Shown: in pieces, positions 51,201 through 59,167 of the stretch
How the letters are laid out: each line of letters opens with the position of its first letter
Position numbering within the stretch: position 1 is the stretch's first letter
DNA from: Leifsonia virtsii
Lineage (GTDB): Bacteria > Actinomycetota > Actinomycetes > Actinomycetales > Microbacteriaceae
Length of the DNA: 64,000 bases
Direction: 5' to 3'
Assembly: GCF_030433675.1 (NCBI RefSeq)
Contig: NZ_JAROCB010000002.1
Location: 62,001-126,000 of the forward strand
Notes under the pieces: model-generated
Told to the model about the DNA's origin: nothing
The model's input: the letters and a program-made list of their open reading frames with translations, nothing else
Database searches by the model: none
Translations under genes and position numbers: made by a program

Positions 51201-51227
51201 TGTCACATCCGGGCGGGCTGCCTGGTC
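51201..51227 (+). promoter_or_regulatory. ECF41-type promoter of the second SnoaL-like gene
   Basis: TGTCACA (51201-51207), 16-bp spacer and GGTC (51224-51227) on the + strand, 12 bp from the opposing promoter at 51162-51188. The divergent pair shares one small control region. Confidence 0.75.
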
Positions 51228-51267
51228 TCATCTGTGTCCGGGTCATCCCGGCGACGGAGGGAGCACC

Positions 51268-51663
51268 ATGTCGCTGATCGCGCTGCGCACGCCCGCACAC
51301 CGGGGCCGTCGGCGGAGGACGGTCGGCGCACTGCGCTCCGCCGCGTCCTCCCGCGACCTCCGCCGGTTGCGGGAGCTCCTCGCGCCCGACGTCGCCGTCG
51401 TCGTGGATGCGGGAGAGCCCGACCGGGCCAAGGTGCGGGTCGTGCACGGCCCGGACGACGCCTCGCTGCTCCTCGTGCACGCCCTGTCGGCCCGCGACGG
51501 CCAGGAGGTGGCCGAGCGACCGGTGAACGACCGGCCTGGCCTCGTGGTGAGCCGCGGCGGCCGTCCGACGGCGGCGATCGCCGTCGACCTGGCCGACCGG
51601 CTGGTCAGCGTCGTATGGGTGCGGCTCGACCCGGCCCCGCTGCGCAGGGGCATGGCGGTGTAG
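51268..51663 (+). CDS. Second free-standing SnoaL-like domain
   Basis: The 131-residue protein resembles the sigma tail domain: RRLRELLAPDVAVVVDAGEP, GRPTAAIAVDLADRLVSVVW and WVRLDPAPLRR where ECF41 has NPDKL. The glycine motif is degenerate (DAGEPD), so it is more divergent than the copy at 45989. ATG at 51268 follows a GGAGG sequence and an ECF41-type promoter. A regulatory or ligand-binding role is inferred. Confidence 0.65.
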   Translation: MSLIALRTPAHRGRRRRTVGALRSAASSRDLRRLRELLAPDVAVVVDAGEPDRAKVRVVHGPDDASLLLVHALSARDGQEVAERPVNDRPGLVVSRGGRPTAAIAVDLADRLVSVVWVRLDPAPLRRGMAV

Positions 51664-51743
51664 GCACGATCCGCCTCCCGGTGTACGGGGTCGCGACTCG
51701 CGGCCGATCCGCCGGCGCGTTCCGGATTCCTAGGCTCGGGCAG

Positions 51744-52337
51744 GTGAGCACCGCCATCCCCGCCTCCCACGCCCGCCGCCGCGACCACCGCGTCCTGATC
51801 GGCGGGCTCTTCGCCGTCTACCTCGCGCTCCTCGTCTGGGCGGTGCTGTGGAAGCTGGGCGTGCCGTCGCTGCACGGCGGCGACACCCGCGCGATCAAGC
51901 TCGTGCCCTTCGTCGCGGGCGACGGCTACGGCGAGAGCGGCCCGTTCGAGATGATCGCCAACGTCGCCCTGTTCGTGCCCTTCGGCGTCTACCTCGGGCT
52001 GCTCGCGCCGAGGTGGGGATGGTGGCGGATCGGCGCGCTCGCCGCCGTCGTCAGCGTCGGGTTCGAGACCACCCAGTACGTGCTGGCGGTGGGCAGCTCG
52101 GACGTCACCGACGTCATCCTGAACACCGCGGGTGCGATCGTCGGGGTGGCGCTGCTCGCCGCCGCGCGTCGGGCGCTTGGCGCGCGGACCGCCTCCGTGC
52201 TCGCCGCAGTGTGCGCCGCGGGCACGGTGCTGGCGCTCGCCGCGAGCGCGGCGTTCGTCGCCGGCCCGGTGCGGTACGGCCCCCCTCCGGGCGAGGCGCC
52301 GCACCTGCGGCCGTGGCACGGCGCCGAGCGGGGCTGA
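51744..52337 (+). CDS. VanZ-family membrane protein
   Basis: The 197-residue protein has four to five helices with the VanZ pattern LVPFVAGD, then ANVALFVPFGVYLGLLAPRW and GFETTQYVLAVGSSDVTDVI followed by LNTAGAIVG. VanZ in enterococci gives low-level teicoplanin resistance, but most homologs have unknown function. GTG at 51744 is chosen as the first start before the basic stretch HARRRDHR. It stands between unlinked genes. Confidence 0.8.
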   Translation: MSTAIPASHARRRDHRVLIGGLFAVYLALLVWAVLWKLGVPSLHGGDTRAIKLVPFVAGDGYGESGPFEMIANVALFVPFGVYLGLLAPRWGWWRIGALAAVVSVGFETTQYVLAVGSSDVTDVILNTAGAIVGVALLAAARRALGARTASVLAAVCAAGTVLALAASAAFVAGPVRYGPPPGEAPHLRPWHGAERG

Positions 52338-52344
52338 CCGCTCG

Positions 52345-52785
52345 TCACCCGCCCTCGCCGGACGAGCGCAGCCCCGGCAGCTCCGGGTCGACCAGGTCCG
52401 CGTAGTCCGGGTTGCGGTCGAGGAAGGCCCGGACGATCGGGCACAGCACGGTGACCGTCAGCCCGCGCGACCGCACGTCGTCGAGCACGCGGCGGATCAG
52501 CTCCGTGGCGACGCCCTGCCCGCGGTACTCGGGGAACACGGCGGCGGCGACGAGCACGAGCCGCTTCTCGGAGGGAACGGTGTAGCTGAGGCCGCCGACC
52601 ACCGTGTCTCCGGAGATCGCCTCGTACGTCGACTCCGCCTTGTTGTCGGTGACGAAGAACGTGATCGTGGGGGAGTGCTCCTCCGCACGCACCTCGTCGA
52701 TCAGCACGACCTGGTCCTCGGTGAGCGTGCCGACGCCGTCCGGGTAGCCGGCCTCGTCGGGGTATTCGAAGTCGTTCATGGCCAT
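52345..52785 (-). CDS. GNAT-family N-acetyltransferase (YjdJ-like)
   Basis: The 146-residue product has the acetyl-CoA site FPEYRGQGVATELIRRVLDD and the short-GNAT ending VTVLCPIVRAFLDRNPDYAD, as in GCN5-like YjdJ proteins. The acceptor is unknown. Starts at 52785 and 52779 are equally possible; no strong ribosome site, but the gene lies 3 bp after the alpha/beta hydrolase gene, so translation is probably coupled. Confidence 0.85.
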   Translation of the reverse strand: MAMNDFEYPDEAGYPDGVGTLTEDQVVLIDEVRAEEHSPTITFFVTDNKAESTYEAISGDTVVGGLSYTVPSEKRLVLVAAAVFPEYRGQGVATELIRRVLDDVRSRGLTVTVLCPIVRAFLDRNPDYADLVDPELPGLRSSGEGG

Positions 52786-52788
52786 CGG

Positions 52789-53505
52789 TCAACCGACCGC
52801 GTCGATCGCGTCCGCGATGACGCCGACCACGCGGTCGGGGTGCGACCACATCACTAGGTGGGGCGCCCCCTCGATCTCGGTGACGCCTCGGAAGTCGCCC
52901 CTCTGGTACCCGAAGCGCTCGACGTCGGGGTTGATCGTGCGGTCCGCTCCCGGCACGATCCCCCACGCGGGTTTGGTCTTCCAGGCGGCGACCGGAGCGG
53001 CCTCCTCGAAGGCGATCGCCGCCAGGGGGCGCTGGGACACGGCGAAGACCTGGGCGACAGCAGGGTCGATTCCCCGGGCGAAGATGTCGGGGAACGCGTC
53101 GACGTCCACAGAGACGTCCGTGCCCGGGTCGGAGCCCGAGACCGGGAACGGGGTGAAGACGAGCGCCTTCGCCAGGGGCGAGTCGGGGAACCTGCCCTGC
53201 AGCTGGTTCAGGTTCTCGCCCTCGTCGAGGGCGTACCCGGCCAGGTAGACGAGACCGACGACGTTGTCGGCGGCCCCGGCGATCGTGGTGACCGCGCCGC
53301 CGTAGGAGTGGCCGACGAGGAGGACCGGCCCGTCGATGTGCTCGACGACGGACCGGATGTACTCCGAATCGGACAGCAGGCCGCGGTTGGGGAGACCGGG
53401 CACGCGCACGGTGTGCCCCTTGTCGAGCAGCTGCCGGGTGACCGGGGTGAAACTCCCCGCGTCGGCGAATGCTCCGTGGATCAGGACGATGGTCGGTGTG
53501 GCCAT
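52789..53505 (-). CDS. Alpha/beta hydrolase
   Basis: The 238-residue enzyme begins PTIVLIHGAFADAGSFTPVT and carries the nucleophile elbow GHSYGG, an acidic residue later and the catalytic His in EGAPHLVMWSHP. It resembles the esterase/hydroxynitrile-lyase-like hydrolases common in soil bacteria. ATG at 53505 follows GAGGAA; further upstream frame extension is unlikely. The substrate is unknown. Confidence 0.85.
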   Translation of the reverse strand: MATPTIVLIHGAFADAGSFTPVTRQLLDKGHTVRVPGLPNRGLLSDSEYIRSVVEHIDGPVLLVGHSYGGAVTTIAGAADNVVGLVYLAGYALDEGENLNQLQGRFPDSPLAKALVFTPFPVSGSDPGTDVSVDVDAFPDIFARGIDPAVAQVFAVSQRPLAAIAFEEAAPVAAWKTKPAWGIVPGADRTINPDVERFGYQRGDFRGVTEIEGAPHLVMWSHPDRVVGVIADAIDAVG

Positions 53506-53559
53506 GAGAGTTCCTCGCTTGATTCTTCTGGTGATGCCCGAGCGGGCGAATGCGATGTC

Positions 53560-53581
53560 CCGCCCTCGGAGTGGAGGGCGG
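53560..53581. other. Hairpin in the leader upstream of the hydrolase gene
   Basis: CCGCCCTC (53560-53567) and GAGGGCGG (53574-53581) pair with a 6-nt loop within the 157-bp gap before the hydrolase gene. CCGGACG occurs twice at 53644-53664. No clear promoter was found. Confidence 0.35.
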
Positions 53582-53662
53582 TCGGGGAGGCGTGTGGAAC
53601 TGCTCGGAGCATAGGAGCCCCGCCGCCGCAGCGGCAAGGGGAACCGGACGTCCCATCCGGAC

Positions 53663-53703
53663 GACAGCGCCCGGCCGAGCGCGATGCTCGACCGGGCGCT
53701 GTC
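53663..53703 (-). terminator. Terminator hairpin after the amidase gene
   Basis: GACAGCGCCCGG (53663-53674) pairs with CCGGGCGCTGTC (53692-53703), continuing inward as CGAGC/GCTCG around a 5-nt loop after one mismatch. It lies 26 bp beyond the amidase stop on the - strand. Confidence 0.75.
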
Positions 53704-53729
53704 CCCGTTACCGGGAGGGTGTCAGGCGC

Positions 53730-55547
53730 TCACCCCAGCGGACCGTAGAACGCGGGCGCGGTGCGCGCGTGCGTGGCCTGCTCGAAGGAGTACGCCAGTC
53801 CGATGAGCTGACCCTCGCTGTAGTCGCGCCCGAGGAACTCGAGGTTGACGTTCGCGCCGGTCACGGTGTTGTCGGCCGCGATGGCCTTGCCCATCGGGAC
53901 GGTCACCGCCGGCATGCCGGTGTTCGGGCTCAGGCGCATGTTCGTCGACTGGGTGCTGTACGGCGTGCCGCTCGGGTAGACGATCGCATCCAGGTCGTTG
54001 TCCTCCATCAGCTGCGTCACCAGGGCGTTGCCGGTGGCGATCGCCTGGGTGTGCGTCCCGGTCGGGCCTGCCCAGTTCTGGTACGTCGTTTCGGAAACGT
54101 TGTCGCGCGAGGTGTAGATCGAGTTGCGCGAGACGACGTTGCGGCCGCTCGCCAGGATGTCGGCGATGGACCGCGCCTGCACCTGCGGGGCGAGGTGGTT
54201 CGCGATGTACGTGTTCAGGTCGTGCTTGAACTCGTTCGTGCTGCCGCTCGGCTCGCTGAGCACCGCGTTGAAGCCGGTGGTGGCGGTCAGCGGAACGACC
54301 GTCGCGCCCTGCGCGGCGAGGGTCGCCTGCGCGTCCGCCCACAGCCGGGTCACGGTCGCGTTCGAACCGATCATGGAGGTGACGAAGCCGATGCGCGCAC
54401 CCTTCAGCGCCTCCGGGTCGAGCGAGGCGGTGTAGGAGGCGGGCACCTTGCCGGTCTGCTCGGACGTGATCGGGTCGGCCGCATCCACACCGGTCACGGC
54501 GTCGAGGGCGACGGCCGCGTCGGTGACGCTGCGGGCGATCGGGCCGCCGGTGTCCTGGCTGAGGGCGAGCGGGATGATCCCGTCGCGACTGGTCAGACCG
54601 ACGGTGGGCCGGATGCCGACGAGCGCGTTGTACGTCGAGGGCACACGGATCGAGCCGCCGGTGTCGGTGCCGAACCCGATCCCGGCGAGGTTGGCCGCGA
54701 TGGCCGCGCCCGTCCCGCCGCTGGAGCCGCCGGCCGTCTTCGTCGTGTTGTACGGGCTGGCGACGAGCAGGGACTGCCCGGCCGGCTGCCCGGAGGAGAA
54801 CTCGGAGACGAAGCCGTACGCGAACTCGTCGAGGCTGGCCTTCGCGAGCAGCACCGCGCCCGCCTTGCGGAGCCCCGCGACCATGGTGGCGTCGGTCGTG
54901 GTCTGGTTGTCGTCCCAGCAGCCGCAGCCGCCCGTGGTGGGCATGTCGGCCGTGTCGTAGTTGTCCTTCACGGCGATCGGGACGCCGAGCAGCATGCTCG
55001 TCATCCCCTTCTCGGCCCGGGTGGCGTCGGCCGCAGCCGCCGCGGCGAGGGCCGTGGAGTTCGTCGTGATGATCGAGTTCAGCGCTCGGCCGCCCGGCTC
55101 CACGACGGTGCGATCGTAGGCGGCGATGCGGTCGAGGTAGCTCTGAGTGAGCTTCACCGAGGTCGTGACGCCGGCGTTCATCGCCGCCTGCATGTCGATC
55201 ACGGACGCCTCGACGAGCTGGAACGGGCCGTCGTCGTAGATCATCCGCTGCGACAGCCCGGCCAGGTCGACGGCGGTGATCGTGCCGTCGCCGTCCACGT
55301 CCGCCTTCGCCACGCCGGCCCAGCCGGGCGACGTCGTGGTCTCGCCGAGGTGGCCCGCGAGCGCGCTCAGGTCGGCGCGCGTGACCTGCTCGTCGCCGGT
55401 CAGGTCGAGCGCCGTGTAGTACGGCGCCAGGAAGGCCGCACCGGTGGTGTCGGCGGGGGCGGCCGTCGCGGCGGGCACGGCGACGGCCCCGGTGGCGACC
55501 AGGCCGGCCAGGGCGGTGGACGCGAACATGATCCGGCTCTTCCTCAT
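53730..55547 (-). CDS. Secreted amidase with N-terminal dockerin-like domain
   Basis: The 605-residue protein has a signal peptide (cleavage after about ATAA, residue 30), then two Ca-binding repeats DLTGDEQVTRADLSALAGHL (48-67) and DVDGDGTITAVDLAGLSQRM (83-102), the pattern of a type I dockerin. The rest is an amidase-signature enzyme with the Lys194 (VAVKDNYD), cis-Ser275 (GGSSGG) and Ser299 (GTDTGGSI) triad. It would hydrolyse amide bonds outside the cell. GAGGAG precedes the ATG. A sortase-anchored cohesin protein is encoded just upstream, so the enzyme is probably held at the cell surface. Confidence 0.85.
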   Translation of the reverse strand: MRKSRIMFASTALAGLVATGAVAVPAATAAPADTTGAAFLAPYYTALDLTGDEQVTRADLSALAGHLGETTTSPGWAGVAKADVDGDGTITAVDLAGLSQRMIYDDGPFQLVEASVIDMQAAMNAGVTTSVKLTQSYLDRIAAYDRTVVEPGGRALNSIITTNSTALAAAAAADATRAEKGMTSMLLGVPIAVKDNYDTADMPTTGGCGCWDDNQTTTDATMVAGLRKAGAVLLAKASLDEFAYGFVSEFSSGQPAGQSLLVASPYNTTKTAGGSSGGTGAAIAANLAGIGFGTDTGGSIRVPSTYNALVGIRPTVGLTSRDGIIPLALSQDTGGPIARSVTDAAVALDAVTGVDAADPITSEQTGKVPASYTASLDPEALKGARIGFVTSMIGSNATVTRLWADAQATLAAQGATVVPLTATTGFNAVLSEPSGSTNEFKHDLNTYIANHLAPQVQARSIADILASGRNVVSRNSIYTSRDNVSETTYQNWAGPTGTHTQAIATGNALVTQLMEDNDLDAIVYPSGTPYSTQSTNMRLSPNTGMPAVTVPMGKAIAADNTVTGANVNLEFLGRDYSEGQLIGLAYSFEQATHARTAPAFYGPLG

Positions 55548-55585
55548 CGCCGTGCTCCTCTGCTTGGTTGTGCGGTTCCGGGATG

Positions 55586-56317
55586 TCATCGGGCCCCTCC
55601 TGCGCGTCGGCGGCGGACGGCGGTCAGCACCACGGCCGCGGCGCCGAGGAGGACCAGGAGGACGGCGCCGCCGACCCACGGGGCGAGGTCGACGTTCTGT
55701 CCGGTGCTGGCGAGGGAGCCGCGGGCCGAGTCGGATCCGGAGGACGTCACCGATCCGGGGTCGCCGGCGGTCCCGGTCGTCGGTGTGCTCCCCCCGGGAG
55801 TTCCGGAGGACGCACCGGTGACGGTGATCGACGGGCTCGCGGCCACGTTCGTGGTGGTGGCGGAGACGTTCGCGGCGTCGATCAGGCGCAGCGAGCTCAC
55901 CGCGATGGCGGTCGCGCCGGGCGCCTCGGCGGTGAACTGCAGCGTGAAGGCGACCGTGCCGGCGAGTGCGGGCGAGCTGCCGAGGCGGGTGTGGATGACG
56001 TCGACGGTGCCGCCGGACGCGGTCACGGTGTCGAACCCTCCCGCCGGCGCGGTGGCCGAGCCGGCGACGTACGAGACGATGGCCGGATCGAAGCTGAACG
56101 TGGCTTCGTAGGCGTAGACGTCCGTCGCCGCTGCGAGGGTGACAGTGGCGTCGAACGTCGCGCCGTCGGCGACCGTCGCCGGGGCGGTGACCGTGACGGT
56201 GCCGCTGGTGGGAGCGGCGCTGGCGGGGGCGGCGGTGCCGACGGCGACGCCGGCTCCGATCACCGCCGCCAGGGCGAGGGGCAGGAGGCGCGAAAGACGC
56301 CTGGTGCGATGGTGCAT
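55586..56317 (-). CDS. Cell-wall-anchored cohesin-domain protein
   Basis: The 243-residue protein has a signal peptide, one cohesin-like beta-sandwich (about 38-166: VTVTAPATVADGATFDATVT, EATFSFDPAIVSYVAGSATA), a Gly/Ser/Thr-rich linker, the sortase E signal LASTG (202-206), a membrane helix and the charged tail RRRRAGG. The cohesin would bind a dockerin, and the gene directly downstream (38 bp) encodes one fused to an amidase. ATG at 56317 is about 13 bases from GGAAGG. Confidence 0.8.
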   Translation of the reverse strand: MHHRTRRLSRLLPLALAAVIGAGVAVGTAAPASAAPTSGTVTVTAPATVADGATFDATVTLAAATDVYAYEATFSFDPAIVSYVAGSATAPAGGFDTVTASGGTVDVIHTRLGSSPALAGTVAFTLQFTAEAPGATAIAVSSLRLIDAANVSATTTNVAASPSITVTGASSGTPGGSTPTTGTAGDPGSVTSSGSDSARGSLASTGQNVDLAPWVGGAVLLVLLGAAAVVLTAVRRRRAGGAR

Positions 56318-56405
56318 TCGGGTGACGACCTTCCTTTGGGGGGGTGAGTGCCTGCGGCCCCACCGGCCAGGGAGGAGGATGCGTCGGAGGTGATGACGGC
56401 GACCG

Positions 56406-56513
56406 GCCGGCCCGCTGGGCCGGCTGCTGGAAGGTGGCGCCGTCGACTCTCGTGACGTTAGGGCCCCGCTGTTTCCGCCGGACCGCGAACGTGTTTCTGT
56501 GAAGTTACACAGA
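56406..56513. promoter_or_regulatory. Hairpin and inverted repeat in the cohesin gene's divergent gap
   Basis: In the 229-bp gap between the cohesin gene (-) and the next gene (+), GCCGGCCC-GCT-GGGCCGGC (56406-56424) forms an 8-bp hairpin, and TCTGTG/CACAGA (56496-56501, 56508-56513) an inverted repeat with 6-bp spacer. The second may be an operator. No known riboswitch pattern was recognised in the leader. Confidence 0.4.
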
Positions 56514-56546
56514 CAACGGATCCAGTCCGCACGGCAGACTGGCGCC

Positions 56547-56846
56547 ATGACGACCGCGCCCCGTCCCCGCCGGTTCCGCTTCAGCGGCTGGCTGATCGCA
56601 GCCGGCGCCTTCGTCACCGTGCTCGGTGTCACGTGGGGTCTCGCCGCCAAGGCCGCGGCCGAGCATTCGGCCGTGAGTCCCGGCACGATGCCGACGCTTC
56701 CTGTCCACGTGTACGCGCAGATCACACAGCGCGCCGCGGTGCCCGACTACGTGGGGCTCTGGATGGGCCTCGCCCTCGCCGCCATCGGCGCGGTCGTGCT
56801 GCTCGTCGGCGCCGCGAGCGCATTCGTATCCGCACGGACTGCATAG
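56547..56846 (+). CDS. Small membrane protein, unknown
   Basis: The 99-residue protein has a basic N-terminus (RPRRFRF), two helices (WLIAAGAFVTVLGVTWGLAA and YVGLWMGLALAAIGAVVLLV) and an external loop between them. ATG at 56547 is preferred to a GTG at 56499, which would add a polar leader inside an inverted repeat. No family recognised. A strong hairpin follows. Confidence 0.6.
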   Translation: MTTAPRPRRFRFSGWLIAAGAFVTVLGVTWGLAAKAAAEHSAVSPGTMPTLPVHVYAQITQRAAVPDYVGLWMGLALAAIGAVVLLVGAASAFVSARTA

Positions 56847-56874
56847 CCTCGGTTCGCGTCGCGGGACAGAGAAA

Positions 56875-56907
56875 GGCCCGCGCCGTCGCCCCCGATCGGC
56901 GCGGGCC
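56875..56907 (+). terminator. Hairpin after the small membrane protein gene
   Basis: GGCCCGCGCCG (56875-56885) pairs perfectly with CGGCGCGGGCC (56897-56907) with an 11-nt loop, 29 bp past the stop. An outer ACAG/CTGT pair can extend it. No T-run. Confidence 0.7.
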
Positions 56908-57016
56908 GCCGTCGCTGTGAAGACGGCACCTGACCGGCCGGGCGCGCGGCGCTTGCTGCTGCGCTCGGTCAGGTCTCTCGCACATCCACGATCGCCGATG
57001 CGCCCCGACGGGAGTA

Positions 57017-57030
57017 GGGACTTTGGTCAC
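57017..57030 (+). promoter_or_regulatory. DosR/DevR-like box
   Basis: GGGACTTTGGTCAC closely matches the mycobacterial DosR consensus GGGACTTTAGTCCC (11 of 14). It is centred about 45 bp before the ATG at 57069, where TAGGCT (57057-57062) may be a -10 of a leaderless transcript. Similar boxes are at 60286 and 60323. Confidence 0.6.
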
Positions 57031-57068
57031 TCCGCGTCGGGCGGGCGGCGCTGGCCTAGGCTTCCGGC

Positions 57069-57296
57069 ATGGACGATCCTACCCAGGAGCAGCTGGAAGC
57101 CTCCGACAAGGTCGAGAAGCGCACGGTCGGCGGCGAGCTGCGCTACTACATCAAGAACATCCGTGAGCACTGGCCCGCTGTCGTGGAAAACGAGCCGGAC
57201 GCGGCCGGGCACGAGGCGTGGTGGACGCCGGACGGCAAGTTCCACGCCACTCATGCCCAACTCCGGCGCGATGCGATGGTGGGCGGGATCGTCTGA
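57069..57296 (+). CDS. Small soluble protein of unknown function, predicted DosR-type target
   Basis: The 75-residue product (MDDPTQEQLEASDKVEKRTV, ending AMVGGIV) is polar with no membrane helix and includes ELRYYIKNIREHWPAVVENE. Start at the predicted transcription start. Its last 46 bases overlap the convergent P-type ATPase gene. No family recognised. Control by a hypoxia-type box suggests a dormancy or redox stress role. Confidence 0.6.
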   Translation: MDDPTQEQLEASDKVEKRTVGGELRYYIKNIREHWPAVVENEPDAAGHEAWWTPDGKFHATHAQLRRDAMVGGIV

Positions 57297-59167
57297 CCTG
57301 GGTCGCCTGGCGTCGGGCGCGCGGCGCGGAGCGCGGCGAGGATGGTCGCCAGGTCCACCACCTCCTGCAGCAGCGCGCCGACGACGGCCGGGATGACGCC
57401 GAACGCGGCGATGCACATCAGCACCACCGAGGCGGCGATGCCGAGCCAGATGCTCTGCAGCGCGATGGTCACCGTGCGGCGCGAGATCGCGACGGCCTCC
57501 ACCACCTTGCCGATGTCGTCCACCAGGATGACGACGTCGGCCGACTCGCTCGCCGCGGTCGCGCCCTTCGCGCCCATGGCGATGCCGACGTCGGCGCTCG
57601 CCAGCACCGGCGCATCGTTGACCCCGTCGCCCACCATCGCCACCGGGCGCTCGGCGATCGAGGCGACCCGGGCCACCTTGTCCGCGGGCAGGCACTCGGC
57701 CAGGTAGTCGTCGATGCCGAGCTCTGCGGCGACACCGGCCGCTGTCTCCTTCGCGTCTCCGGTCAGCAGCTCGATGTGCGGGATGCCCAGGGCGGCGAGA
57801 CCCTGCAGCATGTCGCGGGCGTTCTCCCGAGGCGGGTCCCGCTCGATCAGCGCGCCCGCGTAGGCGCCGTCGACGGCGACGTAGACGGCGAGCTCGCCGG
57901 GCGCGATGGGCTCGCGGTGCGCGTCCGGGGCGAGGGAGCGGACGAAGGAGAGCTTGCCGACGGCCACGGTCCGCTCGCCGATGCGGGCGAGCACGCCGTC
58001 GGTCGCGCGCTCTTCGGCAGACACCGCCGGGCGTAGCGGGAGCGAGTGCTCGGCCGCGGCGCGCATGACCGACGCGGCGAGCACGTGCGAGGAGTACTGT
58101 TCCGCACTGGCGGCGAGCGCGAGCAGCTCGTCGGGGTCGAAGCCGCTCGCGGCCCGCACCTCCATCAGCACCGGGCGGCCGCCGGTCAGCGTGCCGGTCT
58201 TGTCGAAGACCACCGTCTTGGCGCGGGCCAGCCGCTCGAAGACGCCGCCGTTGCGGACGATGATGCCCGACCGGGCCGACCGGCTCATCCCGCCGATGAA
58301 GGCGACGGGAGCGGCGATGATCAGCGGGCACGGCGAGGCGAGCACCAGCACCTCGGCGAATCGCACAGGGTCGCCGCTGACGAACCAGGCGAGGCCGCCC
58401 AGGAGCAGCGAGAAGACGGTGAATGGCACCGCGAAGCGGTCCGCGATCCGCACGACGCGTGCCTTCGTCTTCGACGCCTGCGCGACGAGGGCGACGATCT
58501 GCTGGTACTGGCTGTCGGCGGCGACCTGCGTCGCGCGGATCCGCACGGCGGCGGTGCCGTTCACGCTGCCGCTCAGCACCTCGTCGCCTTCCTGCTTCTC
58601 GGCCGGGAGGCTCTCCCCGGTGATCGAGGACACGTCGAACGCGGCGTGCTCGGCCAGGAGGACCGCATCCACCGGGACGACCTCGGCCGGCCGGACGAGC
58701 AGGATGTCGCCCACCCGCACCTCGTCCACGGACACATCCTCGACCGCGGTCGAGCCGTCGAACACGTAGCGGTGGGCGGTGCGCGGGTCGCGCCGGAGCA
58801 GCGCGTCCAGCTCCCGTCGTGCCCGCCGGTTGGCGTAGTCCTCGAGGGCCTCTCCGCCGGCCAGCATGAGCACGACGATGATGGCCGCCGCCAGCTCGCC
58901 CACCACGACGGTCGCGACGATCGCCACGATCGCGAGCAGGTCGACCCCCAGGCCGCCGCCGCGCAGCGTCCGGATCATGCGGACCGTGTAGCCGGCCGCC
59001 ACCAGCAGGGCGAAGCCTCCCGCGAGCCACGTGGCGACCGTCGTCGCTCCGGAGAGCGCGAGCACGGCCGACACGACCCCGACGACGATCGTCAGCGCCA
59101 CCAGCCAGTACCGGGCGAGCAGCCTGGCCGCGCGCGAGCGGCCCGTCGGCGGCGTCGGGTTCGTCAT
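57251..59167 (-). CDS. Heavy-metal-type P-type ATPase (SPC type)
   Basis: The 638-residue protein has the P-type motifs TGES (183-186), DKTGTLT (322-328) and GDGVND. The membrane metal motif is SPCPL (278-282) instead of CPC, and there is no N-terminal metal-binding domain. The C-terminal helix has QEVVDLATILAALRA. SPC occurs in P1B-4 ATPases (Co, Fe, Zn), but the typical HEGGT is absent, so the metal is uncertain. It overlaps adhP upstream (ATGA). Confidence 0.85.
   Translation of the reverse strand: MTNPTPPTGRSRAARLLARYWLVALTIVVGVVSAVLALSGATTVATWLAGGFALLVAAGYTVRMIRTLRGGGLGVDLLAIVAIVATVVVGELAAAIIVVLMLAGGEALEDYANRRARRELDALLRRDPRTAHRYVFDGSTAVEDVSVDEVRVGDILLVRPAEVVPVDAVLLAEHAAFDVSSITGESLPAEKQEGDEVLSGSVNGTAAVRIRATQVAADSQYQQIVALVAQASKTKARVVRIADRFAVPFTVFSLLLGGLAWFVSGDPVRFAEVLVLASPCPLIIAAPVAFIGGMSRSARSGIIVRNGGVFERLARAKTVVFDKTGTLTGGRPVLMEVRAASGFDPDELLALAASAEQYSSHVLAASVMRAAAEHSLPLRPAVSAEERATDGVLARIGERTVAVGKLSFVRSLAPDAHREPIAPGELAVYVAVDGAYAGALIERDPPRENARDMLQGLAALGIPHIELLTGDAKETAAGVAAELGIDDYLAECLPADKVARVASIAERPVAMVGDGVNDAPVLASADVGIAMGAKGATAASESADVVILVDDIGKVVEAVAISRRTVTIALQSIWLGIAASVVLMCIAAFGVIPAVVGALLQEVVDLATILAALRAARPTPGDPGQTIPPTIASRRSWA

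Noticed and set aside
56318-56546. Riboswitch upstream of the cohesin gene
   Set aside because: The gap has a GC hairpin, but I could not match the core of c-di-GMP, cobalamin, SAM or other known classes.
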